Shown here: positions 44,566-55,772 of the stretch, one piece after another | Numbering within the stretch: position 1 is the stretch's first letter | How the letters are laid out: the number at the start of each line of letters is the position of its first letter | DNA from: Sialis fuliginosa | Lineage: Eukaryota > Arthropoda > Insecta > Megaloptera > Sialidae | Length of the DNA stretch: 64,000 bases | Assembly: GCA_961205875.1 (NCBI GenBank) | Contig: OY540810.1 | Coordinates: forward strand, 930,001-994,000 | Direction: 5' to 3' | Translations under genes and position numbers: made by a program | The notes under the pieces: model-generated | What the model was told of the DNA's origin: nothing | The model's database searches: none | The model's input: the letters and a program-made list of their open reading frames with translations, nothing else

Positions 44566-45469
44566 GGTATTATAGTTTTATAACTGAGCGTGTAAATTAA
44601 TTTTAAATTCTATTTTTGATTAAAATGTTTGAGTTGTATTGTGTATATTTTCATATTTAATATTTTTCAGTGAAATATCCAAAAGCATGTAGATGGAAAA
44701 TGGATATAAATAACTTCAACCCCTTCGGATATTGTATATTACATTTGTTGTCAGAAAGTTTGTGCGGCGAATACGCGTTGTCAACCGCAGCTATAAGTTA
44801 ATATGAATGGTTTCCGGTCGCGAGGACGGTATGGCGCGCTTCCGGAACATACAGGCTTGCCAACTCTATCTTGCCTGCCGTCGTCATTTGGTTATAAAAG
44901 TGATACTCATACTCTATTTAAAATATCATTGTATTTTCACATTAAGGATGTATGGCAGGTATCTAATTTCAACGAGAAATAGTTGAAATTTGAAGAGGTT
45001 ACTCCTTTATAAATCTGAAGTACCCACACAAAATTTCAAAAGGTTTTACAACATATTTTCAAAGTTATTATTTTTTTAAATTAACATAGGCTCTTTTGGC
45101 AGAATGGTGTATTTACGGTTAAAGTCCAATAAAACACATGGTTCAAGCATCGAGAAAAATCTGAAATTTTCACAACACGTCACTTACATATTTAGCAACA
45201 AATTTCATAAAAAAAATTATACGCATACAGAAATAAATTGTGAGAGAAAAAATAATTATTGCTGAAAAATATTGAATAAAAAAAAATGGCGTACTGAAAT
45301 ATAATGATTTGTTTATATACATATATATGATAATATAATAATTATAATTAATTTATTATTATTTCTTTATTAATAACTTGACATTGATATTTTTGTAGGT
45401 TGATTAGTGCATTACATAATCCAATTATGGATGGTATCTCTTCTATATTTGGTATTCAAATTTTCGGTC
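44566..45469. other. interval without supported gene
   Basis: Mixed sequence 44740-44900 (GCGGCGAATACGCGTTGTCA, GAGGACGGTATGGCGCGCTT) and a TATAAAAG at 44895; no exon recognised. Confidence 0.28.
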
Positions 45470-45477
45470 ATTAAAAC

Positions 45478-47943
45478 TAGGGTTGTTAGGGATATGACTT
45501 ATCGGTTACGGATACGGATAAGGATATTTTTTTCTCTTGGTTTCGGTTTCGGATACGGATATGGATTTTTTTCTTTCTTGGTTTCGGTTTCGGATACGGA
45601 TATGGATATATTTTTTTCTTAGTTTCGGTTTCGGATACGGATAGGGATATTTTGCCCCCTTTAGTTTCGGATATGGATACGGATACGGATATTAAAAAAA
45701 AAATTGTATTTTTCAGCCCGTAGTATAGTTTCCGTTGAAATTAGATACAGTCGAAATCGGTTTATAACAATATTGTTTAATACAACATATCGGTTTTAAC
45801 GACTCAAAATAAAAGTTCCGACTGAATCCCATATATGGTAATTGCCTAGTTACCGGTTTTTACAACTTAATATGACTGGTCCCTTCGATATCGTTATAAC
45901 TGATTTAGACTGTCTGTATATTCCTTTTACTTAAAATCTATAAAAATTTACATTTCTAGATATCTGTCTAACTTCCAGATTTAAATAATATAAATAATTT
46001 TTTGTGACAACAATAAAAATTTGAAGTCACGAATTCTAATAAAATTGAAATATGATGATAAACTTGATATAAAAATTGATGTTTCATTTACAATTTTTAA
46101 AAATTTTATATAATTTTTAATATACAGGGTGTCTAAATACCAGGGTACAGTATGGGGATCTCGGAAACAATAAGAGATAGAGATTCGGTTAAATGAGAGA
46201 AAAGTTACCTTTAAGAGGGGACAGTTCAATGGTGTATTTACATTTCACAAAAATTTCTTAGCCTACTAGATATTAGGCAAAAACCATTTTAGTCCGAATT
46301 TTTCCATCGTGAATATTTCTTAAGCGACTTGAAATTTGAAAAAAATGTTTCAAATAAATGCTGTAGGGTTTAGTATTGTCTATTTAGAAATATTTTTTTA
46401 ATTTTCAGAATTCTCGTAGTTTTTGAGATATGAGACTAACTTATGTTTTCTTAAATAGAAGCAATATGAAATTTTGTAATTTTTGAACAGAAAATTTTAT
46501 TACCTTTTCAACGATATGCAACTTGATGTACTTACTTTTCAAAATATCTCAAAAAATTATCAAAAAGTATTTTTTATTTATTGAATACACTGTATGATCC
46601 AAAGATGGCTATGACAATCAACAATAAGATTTAAAAACAACTGAACATTTACTTATAAGCTAACATAGCATGAATTAACTATTGTATTAATAAAAAAAGA
46701 CATATTTTATTTATTAAGACACAATCCAGCCTAAGATGGCTATGGCTATCGATAACAATATTTTAAAAAAATGATTATTTACTTAATAAGCCTTTTTATT
46801 TATGAAAAAAAAATATATTTTAATTTCTTTAATACATAATACCAGTCAAAGATAGCTATGGCTGTCAGCAATGAGATTTTTAAAACAACTGAAAAATTGT
46901 TATTATTATTATTACCTGTTCGTAAGAATAGTAAAAAGTAACTTATGATTATTTGTGATACGTATTTGTTGATAATATTTTATTACATTTTTTTAATTAA
47001 TACAATAGTTAATTCATGCTATGTTAGCTTATAAGTAAATGTTCAGTTGTTTTTAAATCTTATTGTTGATTGTCATAGCCATCTTTGGATCATACAGTGT
47101 ATTCAACAAATAAAAAATACTTTTTGATCATTTTTTGAGATATTTTGAAAAGTAAGTACATCAAGTTGCATATCGTTGAAAAGGTAATAAAATCTTCTGT
47201 TCAAAAATTACAAAATTTCATATTGCTTCTATTTAAGAAAACATAAGTTAGTCTCATATCTCAAAAACTACGAGATTTCTGAAAATTAAAAAAATATTTC
47301 TAAATAGACAATACTAAACCCTACAGCATTTATTTGAAACATTTTTTCAAATTTCAAGTCGCTTAAGAAATATTCACGATGGAAAAATTCGGACTAAAAT
47401 GTAAATGTAAATACACCATTGAACTGTCCTCTCTTAAAGGTAACTTTTCTCTCATTTAACCGAATCTCTATCTCTTATAGTTTCCGAGATCCCCATACTG
47501 TCCCCTGGTATTTAGACACCGTGTATAGTAGGTTTTCAAAAAAGTGATTATTGCAAATTTATTTAAAAAATCATCTGTGGTAACGAAATAGAGACCAAAT
47601 AAAAGTACATGAGACGCCAATCAAATTTCAGGCGGTAAATACAAATTTATAATCTGCTCGTATGTTTTGTTTGTGTCTCAAGGCTCGGGGCAACAAGTAG
47701 GAAACTATCCGAAATAATATCCGAAATAATTATTTCGGATACGGTTTCGGTTTCGGAGTTCAGAATTTTATTATTTCGGTTACGGTTTCGGTTTCGGAGT
47801 TTAGAATCTAATTATTTCGGTTACGGTTTCGGTTTCGGAGTTCAGAATTTAATTATTTCGGATACGGTTTCGGTTTCGGAGGTCAAATCTTTTCGGATAT
47901 CCGATAGTTTCGGTTTCGGATACGGAGCTCCTTAACATCCCTA
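45478..47943. mobile_element. 2.47-kb hAT-like element with exact 8-bp duplication
   Basis: ATTAAAAC flanks both sides (45470-45477 and 47944-47951). Ends TAGGGTTGTTAGGGA and TTAACATCCCTA are inverted. Subterminal tandem arrays of GGTTTCGGTTTCGGATACGG occupy 45495-45690 and 47700-47935. Subterminal repeats, 8-bp duplication and TAGGGNTG ends fit hAT. No transposase frame. The core is a fold-back (next entry). Confidence 0.85.
46121..47527. mobile_element. 1.4-kb fold-back inside the hAT-like element
   Basis: Ends TATACAGGGTGTCTAAATAC and GTATTTAGACACCGTGTATA. Arms of about 540-570 bases (46121-46690 and 46990-47527) are complementary at more than 90% by eye. The 300-base centre has diverged units starting AAGATGGCTATGGC. 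No coding frame. Confidence 0.85.
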
Positions 47944-48171
47944 ATTAAAACTATAATATAATTAGTAAATTTAATTTAATTTTGAAACTGCTGAAGCTAC
48001 TAAAAAGTTTCAGGACTATTTACAATATCGCGTTGTTTTTATGCCTTGTTATCGTTTAAAGTACATAGACTCTTATTTTGTAATAGTTTTGTATGTATAA
48101 AATAGATTGTTTTTTTTTATTATTTAATCTGTTTTTAATTTCATTTATGAAAATATGAATTTAGAAAGTTA

Positions 48172-48312
48172 TACAAGTCTTTAGGTTTCTGCAGTGATCT
48201 TGATATGGATCTTGGCTTCTGGGTGTAAGCCGCGTAAGTTTGGTCGTGTTATCAGACAACGTTTCGTCACACATTGCAATGGACATCTTCAGGGCTCTTC
48301 TAAAAGTGGTCT
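48172..48312 (-). repeat. Family B, reversed
   Basis: Right arm ACAAGTCTTTAGGTTTCTGC, GATATGGATCTTGGCTTCTG at 48172-48222, then GTTTCGTCACACATTGCAAT and TCTTCAG (48286-48292), which on the minus strand read CTGAAGA...GAAAC. Confidence 0.7.
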
Positions 48313-48324
48313 TTTAAATCTAAA

Positions 48325-48740
48325 TTTATGTAAACGTCAAAATGACATTTAATATGTCAAAGTAAATATCTTTGTAATGGAATATTTTACAACAAACTTT
48401 GTAGACCTATATTATAGGAAATTGAATGCTCTACAAAAAATATTCTAAAAAATTTTCATGTAACATGTATCGTTCTTGAGATATATTAAAAAAATAATAT
48501 TTTGGGATGTCACATCTCCCCTTTACACACGATTTTGATGATTTTGAAATGGAGTCGTCCTTAATTCAGACTGAACTAACTAAACAAATTTCATTAATAT
48601 CGGTCCATTGGTTCATGAGTTATGCGTATTAACGTGAAACGGAAAGTACAATTGAAAATTTTGAAATCGGGTAACAATTTTTTTGTCTCATTTTAAAACG
48701 ATCACAAAGCTTCTCGTATCTTCGATATTGCGAGGAAATA
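48325..48740 (-). repeat. Family C, 5' part reversed
   Basis: CAAAATGACATTTAATATGT, TTTTACAACAAACTTTGTAG, ATTGGTTCATGAGTTATGCG, ATCACAAAGCTTCTCGTATC, TTGCGAGGA. Confidence 0.7.
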
Positions 48741-48825
48741 AAATACAATTGGTGTTTTCTGATGAAAATTTCGAAATAAACATACTTATATTAATAAGTA
48801 AAAAAAAATCTGGATACGCCAAATA

Positions 48826-49362
48826 CAGGTACTGGCACTAGTTATGGCCGCTATAAGAGCAAGGTTTACTGTTTTTGTGATTAACGGGCTTCTTTTTTGT
48901 AATTCTCATCAACTCATGTTACTAATAAAACAAGTAACTCTTTATTTAATCAATTTAATTTAAGTCCGCAAATATAGTTTTTTTTTTTATTTTGTTTATG
49001 TTTTTTCTCCAGTAATGGATAAAGTAAAACCAGTAATGAGCACGCAATGATGGACACTTGCTAATGATAAGTACTACGACACAAAAGAATCGTCAAATTT
49101 GAAACAATGTAAAGCAGTTGCTATGAAAATATAATAATCAATAAATAAATTATACTAATAATTAGTTTAAATGTCCACCATTTTGACACCTATTGGCCGA
49201 TTGTCATCAAATCACGCTGTAAGACAGTTAAATGTATATATATATATATATATATATATAGATTAATATTCAGAAATGGTAGTATGTAATCAAATATCAA
49301 CACATATTTCTAATTCAGTACATTTAATTAAAAAATAGCCATTACTGGTGCCAGTACTTTTT
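48826..49362 (-). mobile_element. Family A, complete, with expanded TA tract
   Basis: Ends AGGTACTGGCACTAGTTATG and CATTACTGGTGCCAGTACTT. The usual ATGTATATAGATTAA is expanded to (TA)n at 49234-49260. All other blocks in order. Confidence 0.85.
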
Positions 49363-49820
49363 ATCCTTAATTCTAAATAACATTTTTAACATACCATAAC
49401 AATTTCTTAATGGTATTAACAACATACCAAATTTCTAAATTGTTAAAAATCATTGAATAGCAAATTCACGCAATTTTGTGTAGATAATCCTTGAACGGTA
49501 AATTGCTTAAGAAGGATCTAGCGGCGGGAGCTGTTATCCTGATGGACAGGTGACAGGGCCCTATCACAGGCCCTGTAATCCGTCACTGTATCGGGACAAC
49601 CCAAAGACAAATTGCATCCGTCAGATTTTTTTTTTCACTGCGGATTATTTTTTTCTTTTTATGGAATAGTGTCTTTTATATGTTTGCGTTAGTGAAAATA
49701 ATTGATTTATTTTTGAATTACATAGCATTTTTTTTTATATATTAATTTGATAAGAATAAAATGATAATTTAGTACTGGAAAAACGGTGAAAACTGTGGGT
49801 TCTTAGTCACTTAAATTAAA
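49363..49820. other. interval without gene
   Basis: GC patch with GGGCCCTATCACAGGCCCTG near 49557-49577; otherwise AT-rich. Confidence 0.3.
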
Positions 49821-49967
49821 AATATACAACTTAACCACAATAAAACAATGTCACTCGACACGTGTTTCGACTTAACAAGAAGTTCTCATCAGGAGTCTAA
49901 CAGACTCCCGACTGAAGTCGAAATACGTGTCGAGTGACATTGTTTTATTGAAGTTTAAGTGTATATT
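49821..49967 (-). repeat. Family I palindrome with hammerhead-like core
   Basis: Arms AATATACAACTTAACC ... ACACGTGTTTCGACTT and AAGTCGAAATACGTGTCGAG ... AATATAC reversed pair over about 60 bases. On the minus strand CTGATGAG (49892-49885), a stem (ACTT/AAGT) and CGAAAC (49869-49864) follow the order of a hammerhead catalytic core. The strand before the core can form a small extra stem GGAGTC/GACTCC. Confidence 0.6.
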
Positions 49968-50004
49968 TGTAGTATAACTGATAATTTAGTAATTTAACAA
50001 AATT

Positions 50005-50325
50005 TTTAACCGCCTTCAAAAAAGGAGGACGTTATCAATTCGGGTGTATATATTTTTTATGAATGTTCGGGCATAACTCCGACAATTTTTTTTAGAAAGA
50101 GTATACTCCTGGGATGGTCCCATATAAATTTTATCAGAATTTGACCATAGACTTCAAAGATATGCCACTCAAAAGTGAAAAAATAATAAAGAACTTAAAA
50201 ATAACTGAAAAGTAGGTATATTATAATAATTTAATTCAACAGTTTTAAAAATCGGTGTCAAGACATTAAAAGCTTTTTAAGAAAGAAAAATAAATAAAAC
50301 CGACTTGAAAATTGTTAAATTTAAT
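50005..50325 (+). repeat. CCGACTT-type repeat, best copy
   Basis: TTTAACCGCCTTCAAAAAAG, GAGGACGTTATCAATTCGGG, GCATAACTCCGAC, ending AAAACCGACTTGAAAATTG. The two AACCG(A)CTT(C/G)A motifs face in the same sense. Confidence 0.6.
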
Positions 50326-50330
50326 TAATA

Positions 50331-50862
50331 TAGGGTCGAGTGGGGTAAATATCAAACACCAAAAAAATGAGGTAAAAGTGAAACAAGCTTGCAACTAAAA
50401 AACTAATTTGTTTATAGGAGAATTATAAAAACTGACATCATCATTAAAAGTTTGTTAAAGCGACCTGAATAAGTGATGTGTCACCCCTACAGATTTCCCT
50501 GTTAGTCGATGTCAAAATGTGTGAATTAAATTTTAATTCTTTGCACATAACTTTCTGTATAGCTCAGATATTAATTAAAGTTACAATTTTACATTGATAT
50601 GCCACAAAGAAGATAAATCAACGTTGCTTTTAATTTTTCAATAGATATTTTCAATTAGAGGCCTGTTTCACTTTTTCCCAAATGAAACACACTTTTTTGA
50701 TTTTTAAAGTCCGTGTTGTAACGTACAGTTCAAATGACGTAAGTATTTAAAATTGTTATTCATAAGCTTCTAGTAGAAAATATTAAAGTATGAATTTATA
50801 TCGTAGTTAACTGTCAAAAAACACAAGATTTGTATTTTGTTTCACTTTTACCCTAGTTGACC
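50331..50862. mobile_element. Family L element
   Basis: Ends AGGGTCGAGTGGGGTAAATA and TTTCACTTTTACCCTAGTTG, ACC. Subterminal GTAAAAGTGAAACA motifs face inwards. The internal part is the reverse of 22494-22840. Non-coding. Confidence 0.7.
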
Positions 50863-51598
50863 TTTTTTTGAAGTCGATTTTATTTTTTTCTTAAATTTTT
50901 TTTTATTTATCCGCAAAGTAATTATTTTTTTAAATTATAACCTGATATTTTTTACTATCATTATGTAATATCTTAAGACCTTTTTTTGCTTCCACATTTG
51001 AAAATCCCCCCACCCCTCACAGAAATTACAGGTCCCAGGCAAAATTATCTAGTCTGCCTGTATCTTATATTATATTTTCGTTATATATAAAACAAGGATT
51101 TCTTGGTCTAAATCAACGTTTCTACCATTGTATAAGTAGCCAATAATACTCATTACACACATGAAATACCTGCTATGTTCCTTTAAATATACCTACCATT
51201 TACAAAAATCGGTTTTGAAAAGGTTTATTTATTATTAATGTTTGCATACAACAAAAACCTAAATGTCACCTCTATTTCACTGACAGTGTTAATTCATAAA
51301 TACAGACCGTTTAAACGGGCTTTAGTTGGGAAATTGAGCGTGAACGTTTCGTCCCACCCCTGCACAGGATGTGGACTACCCCCTACCCCCCCTCTCCCCC
51401 GGACCCCCGCCACCTCTCATACCGGAAACATAGTACAATGTTATTTTTTGTATTTTTACTACATGTTTCTTACAATTAGCCATTGAAATGTATTTTTTAA
51501 TTTTTTTTTTTGAAGTGATGGGAATTTTTTTGTTTCGTATTCTTTTTAAATGTGTATTTGATATAATTTGTATAATTCAATCTGGATTTTTTTCTATT
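50863..51598. other. interval without supported gene
   Basis: AT-rich. A C/T-rich patch 51350-51420 (TGGACTACCCCCTACCCCCC). The 82-codon frame at 51238-51486 crosses it and has no motif. Confidence 0.3.
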
Positions 51599-51599
51599 T

Positions 51600-51690
51600 T
51601 TTGCTTCCTCGCAATATCGAAGATACGAGAAGCATTGTGATTGTTTCAGAATGAGACAAAAAAATGTTCTCCGATTTCTAAATTTCATCA
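51600..51690 (+). repeat. Family C, first 90 bases
   Basis: TTGCTTCCTCGCAATATCGA, AGATACGAGAAGC, TGTTCTCCGATTTCTAAATT. Confidence 0.7.
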
Positions 51691-52044
51691 AATCATCTCA
51701 TTTTTTTTTAATCAGAATATTTACGACAGAGCTTACATATTTATAGAAAACTCAGAAACAACAGACAGACAGACAAAAATGAAATTCATAAAGTTGTAAA
51801 ATAACCTATCAAGAAATTATCATATTTTCTGTAATTTGTTAATAATTTATAAAAACTTCTTTTGGTGTTTTTAAACTGTTGATAATTTTAAGGCAAGCTT
51901 CATTACAATACAACATGCATGTATCTGAAATTACATTGATTTCCTTATAGTAGTTACTTGTATGTAAATGTATTGTAAAGAAACCCATTGCAACATGTGA
52001 AGAAACAAGATACGATCAAAAAATATGCGAATTATATTTTTGTT
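51691..52044. other. AT-rich spacer
   Basis: GACAGACAGACAAAAATG at 51763. No gene. Confidence 0.3.
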
Positions 52045-52275
52045 TGTTATCAATTCACGGCTAAACCGCTGAACCGATTTTGATGAAATTTGGCATGGAG
52101 ATAGCTTGCATCCTGAGGAAGGACATAGGCTACTTTGTATCATGAAAATTTATTAGATAAAAAGTATTTAGACGTAGACATCTAACGTGTAAATGCAAGA
52201 CTAAAAACATATTTTAACAGAAATCTGTATTACCACGCAGACGAAGTCGCGTGGGTAACATCTATAGTAGGTATA
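52045..52275 (-). repeat. SINE/LINE-type element, near full
   Basis: Minus strand: 5' end ATGTTACCCACGCGACTTCG (about 52262), then GTAGCCTATGTCCTTCCTCA, then ATCGGTTCAGCGGTTTAGCC. One of the most complete copies of this type here. Confidence 0.75.
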
Positions 52276-52653
52276 TAGAAGAACAATGAAGTTGTAACAG
52301 ATATGTTGTTTAGCATCCCCTGCTAATAATAAAGCTAACACTAAATCCAAAAGTGGGGGATGAATCCACGTTATTGAATAACTTTAGGGGGATGAAAAAT
52401 CCACTTAGTGTCGTCACCCTGATTTAACCAATTAGTGGCTGATATTGCCATGTTTGACAAAGACGCAGACAGTCGTGTTAGACAGAAATAGAGAGAGAGG
52501 GAAAACTGCTGTACTGTGTTCATAACAGACCGAATCTCGGTCTCAACTCTGTGCTGTTGTTCTTGTATTATGATGTGTGCTATACAAGAAGTAGAATTAT
52601 TTTGTCAGACAGGGATGGGTTGAATCAGAAATAAATTATAATTAAAAAAAAAA
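52276..52653. other. interval without gene
   Basis: Repeated AAGTGGGGGATGAATCCACG / GGGGGATGAAAAATCCACTT (52350, 52387). Otherwise nothing recognised. Confidence 0.3.
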
Positions 52654-52925
52654 TATCTGCCAAGTAAATGCATAGTGCTTCCTCGTGCTATATTCACCAA
52701 AGGTAGTTAATTATTCAACAATTTAAATAAAAACCGATAGTGTTTAGATAAATTGCCTGCAATTGGTTAACCATTTAGTTTTTATACAATTTTACTAAAA
52801 AAATATTAGTTCGAAATTTTTCTTGAAACGCACCTGAATATTTTTTCATATGTTTTTAATTTTTTGACAATTTCAATCTGAATCAAAATTTATGCAAATG
52901 TCAAAATGACATTTAATATGTCCAA
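52654..52925 (-). repeat. Family C, 3' part
   Basis: TATCTGCCAAGTAAATGCAT, AGTGCTTCCTCGTGC, AATTGGTTAACCATTTAGTT, AAATGACATTTAATATGT. Confidence 0.75.
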
Positions 52926-53088
52926 GCAAAGGGAATATGATTGAGAAATAGATTTTAATAAAAAAAAAAAGATTTGCACAATTAGTGTTCTGTGCCATCG
53001 GCCCCCCAATTTTGAAAAACGTGTGAGGACTAAAGTTGTTCCTTACATCGTTAGAAATATTTTTTGTCAAAAAAATTTTTCTCTAAAA

Positions 53089-53645
53089 CCAGACGAACAC
53101 TGTCAAATTTATTTTGGACCCCCCTCTCATAGACTGAATAGTGAACTCACATTTTTTTTCACTTACCTCATTGAGTGGGATGTCATTAGATAGATCTCCT
53201 AAAATGCAACAAAAAATATTAAATGATCTTTTGATTTTAACCCTTCAGTCACGATATATTTGCATTTAAATGTCGTTATCAGAGCGTCCCCCCACAAAAA
53301 TTCAGAATGTAGCTTTTAATTAGTATTTCCACTGAAAATTATAACGAACACTGTCAAAATTATTTTGGACCCCTCCCATAGACTGAAAATTGAACTCAAT
53401 TTTTTTTTCACTTACCCCATTGAGTGGGGTATCTTTAGATAGGTCTCCTAAAATGTATCAAAAAATGTTATATGACCTTTTGATTTTAACCCTTCAGTCA
53501 CGATATATTTGCATGTAAATGTCGTTATCAGAGCGTCCCTTCCCCCCTTCTACTTTCTAAACTATCAATGCAAAAAATCTAATAAAAAATCCAGAATGTA
53601 GCTTTTAGTTAGTACTTTCAATGAAAATTATAACGAACACTAGCT
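53089..53645 (+). repeat. tandem duplication, two units of ~255 and ~300 bp
   Basis: Unit starts GACGAACACTGTCAAATTTA (53091) and AACGAACACTGTCAAAATTA (53343); shared blocks ATTTTGGACCCC, CACTTACCYCATTGAGTGGG, TTTTAACCCTTCAGTCACGA, CGTTATCAGAGCGTCCC. The second unit is longer (extra CCCTTCTACTTTCTAAAC). A third AACGAACACT starts at 53633. Confidence 0.85.
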
Positions 53646-53744
53646 AGAATAGTTTATAAAAAAAATTGAAATAACTCGTAATGACTACGGAAACCTATCA
53701 TGTGCGTGCCCAACACGCACTTGGCCGTTTTATTTTATATATAT
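53646..53744 (+). repeat. retroelement tail fragment
   Basis: ACTACGGAAACCTATCATGT, GCGTGCCCAACACGCACTTG, GCCGTTTTATTT. This is a Family E-like terminus. Confidence 0.5.
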
Positions 53745-54323
53745 GGGCAAATCCACAGAACGTGGCCGCTTTGGGGGAACGGCAATAGTGCGCGTGTAGG
53801 AATGTATATTACCCACCCATAAGTACACGAACTCAAAGTATACTTTATTGTGGATGTAAACATGGAGTTACAAGTCGATTGCTTGATTCATATAAAAACT
53901 GCAGTACAATTTGCATTGAAAAATCGGTTATTTTCACGTTTTCAGAATGGAACTTTTAAAAAAAGAAAAATTCATACCACCGCAATTTTCTCAGATTCAA
54001 ACCAATGAATCTGAAATTTTTACTGGACATGTTTTTTGGTACAATGAACCTTTTCCCGGAGTTTCAAAGGCGCACACCTCTTACATTTCATATGCGCGAT
54101 TGTTTAATCAGCGAACGGCAATTTCAGCGTTTTTTATTTGGTTTATTTGCTGTAACTTTTGGAACATCCGAAGCACACTCCTGAAATTGAGACCAATTAT
54201 TCTTCTCTTTGTTACGAAGATTTTGAGACGACATAGAAGAGTGTGCGTTCAATGCTCCATTTTGAAGAAGCATTTGAGTATTTTAATTTAAAGCTAATGC
54301 GGCCACGTTCTGTGGATTTGCCC
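53745..54323 (+). mobile_element. 579-bp element with 25-bp perfect inverted ends
   Basis: Left end GGGCAAATCCACAGAACGTG (continuing GCCGC) is exactly complementary to the right end 54299-54323. TATAT-type sequence flanks both sides, so a TA or TATA duplication is possible but cannot be separated from AT repeats. It carries one 114-codon open frame. Superfamily unknown. Confidence 0.85.
53947..54291 (+). CDS. hypothetical frame inside the inverted-repeat element
   Basis: 114 codons from ATG, preceded by an acceptor-like CACGTTTTCAG. An earlier ATG at 53865 gives a shorter frame in another phase. The protein has GHVFWYNEPFPGV early, a hydrophobic stretch (AISAFFIWFICCNFW) and a basic tail (KILRRHRRVC). 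No family recognised; it could be a captured gene fragment or a chance frame. It is the only frame within the element longer than 60 codons. Confidence 0.2.
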   Translation: MELLKKEKFIPPQFSQIQTNESEIFTGHVFWYNEPFPGVSKAHTSYISYARLFNQRTAISAFFIWFICCNFWNIRSTLLKLRPIILLFVTKILRRHRRVCVQCSILKKHLSILI

Positions 54324-54717
54324 ATATACATATATAGATACAAAAAACGTACGACAGTTTTCGATGTTCACGTATTATTATAGATATATATACTCTGTCC
54401 ACCCCTGTTGAGAGAAAGGAGGGGGAGGCGCTATAACTTTAGCAGCAGAGCTCGTGTAAACGGTCGTGAGGCTGCAACAGCGCCCCTGTGGCGTTAATGA
54501 AAATAAACGATGTTGCCCCGCGCGCTTTATTATACGCGAGAATAACCGGCTGCCGTCTCACAAAGTACCCGTCAACATTCACCCCCTCCCCTCCCTTCAC
54601 CCCCCCTCCCTCCCACTACGTTACCTTCACCGCTTAGTGTTATTTATTAAAAACAGGATAAGTGGATCAAAAGGATACTTTAAAGCTATGGAGGTTTTAT
54701 ATCAAATTCTGTATATA
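54324..54717. other. interval with C-rich patch
   Basis: 54440-54560 is GC-rich (GGCTGCAACAGCGCCCCTGT, CGCGCGCTTTATTATACGCG); 54585-54625 is C/T-rich. The 89-codon frame at 54466-54735 lacks motifs. Confidence 0.3.
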
Positions 54718-55062
54718 CAGTGTATTCCAAAATAGGAAATTTAACATGGGGACAATTAGAAGTGCTGTAGTAACCTTTGGTCAAATTTAACGATGTGTGA
54801 TTGGTGCATTTTGAAATACCGCCACAAAATTTAATAAAATAGTCATTAGTATTTTGTTTTCAAATTTATATCTGCCAAAAAATATTATTATAATTTTATC
54901 TAGGATGCTTACTTTAATTTATTAAAGTTGAAAACAAAATACTGTTGATTCATTTAAAATTTATCAGTTAGTTTCGAGGCGGCTTTTCAAAATGCACATC
55001 GTTAAATTTGACCATTGCCTCCATGTTAAATTTCCTATGTTTTAATCAACTTGGAATACACT
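54718..55062 (+). mobile_element. Family K, copy 2
   Basis: Left end CAGTGTATTCCAAAATAGGA follows TA; right end TTGGAATACAC precedes TATA. Arms and core as in copy 1 at 7806-8159, with a small deletion in the right arm. Confidence 0.8.
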
Positions 55063-55772
55063 ATATATAACTTCGTATTTAAAAATGTATAGGGTTTTGT
55101 TTCTTTAGTCTAAACACGACATAACAAAACCAAATTAAAACAAGATTTTCCCCATATCACATCACACTATAATCCAAAGACCAAACATTTTAATAACAAA
55201 TGAATACGCAGACGGGGGATTACCCACACCTCCCCTACAAATCTAATACGTATTATATTAAACTCATGTAACGTAGCCTTGATTTTATTAACGCGCGGGT
55301 TCTGGATCATATCCAGGGATCACTCAATTAACATCGGTTTCCCCTTGTATCGCCGTCTGACTTATTCATTACTATTAGGGGAAAGGGGGGAGGAGGGAGG
55401 TCATAGTGAACATATTGATTGCAAGTTATTACATGTGTTATTACTGTTGTTATTGTGCGTGTGGGAATAAGTCACTCGTGGCACCAGTCTTGGACAATAA
55501 TACCCTTGTAATAGCCGCCTTAATCAACTTGGAATACACTGTATATGTATGTACCGAAAATCGTTTAATTTGTGGATTCTCATGAAGTGAAAACGAGGGT
55601 TTTACATATTATAACATTAAATAGTGATCATTAATTCTGTATGAAATAGAAAGAGGTCAATGTTTCACAACTGCCCCCCAATGTCCTCCCCATTCCCCCC
55701 GACTTCCCTCCACAGCTCTGACGCCACTGTCCTATGGAATAATAACTTTCGATCAGCTTCAAATAAATATTT
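55063..55772. other. interval with fused repeat ends
   Basis: At 55483-55550 a Family A terminus (GTGGCACCAGTCTTGGACAA) runs into a Family K terminus (TTAATCAACTTGGAATACAC, TGTATA). A TGACGCCACTGTCC at 55720 resembles a Family F end. No gene. Confidence 0.35.

Noticed and set aside
45407-45622. Frame rich in GFGYGYGF repeats
   Set aside because: It is the GGTTTCGG subterminal array of the hAT-like element translated in one frame.
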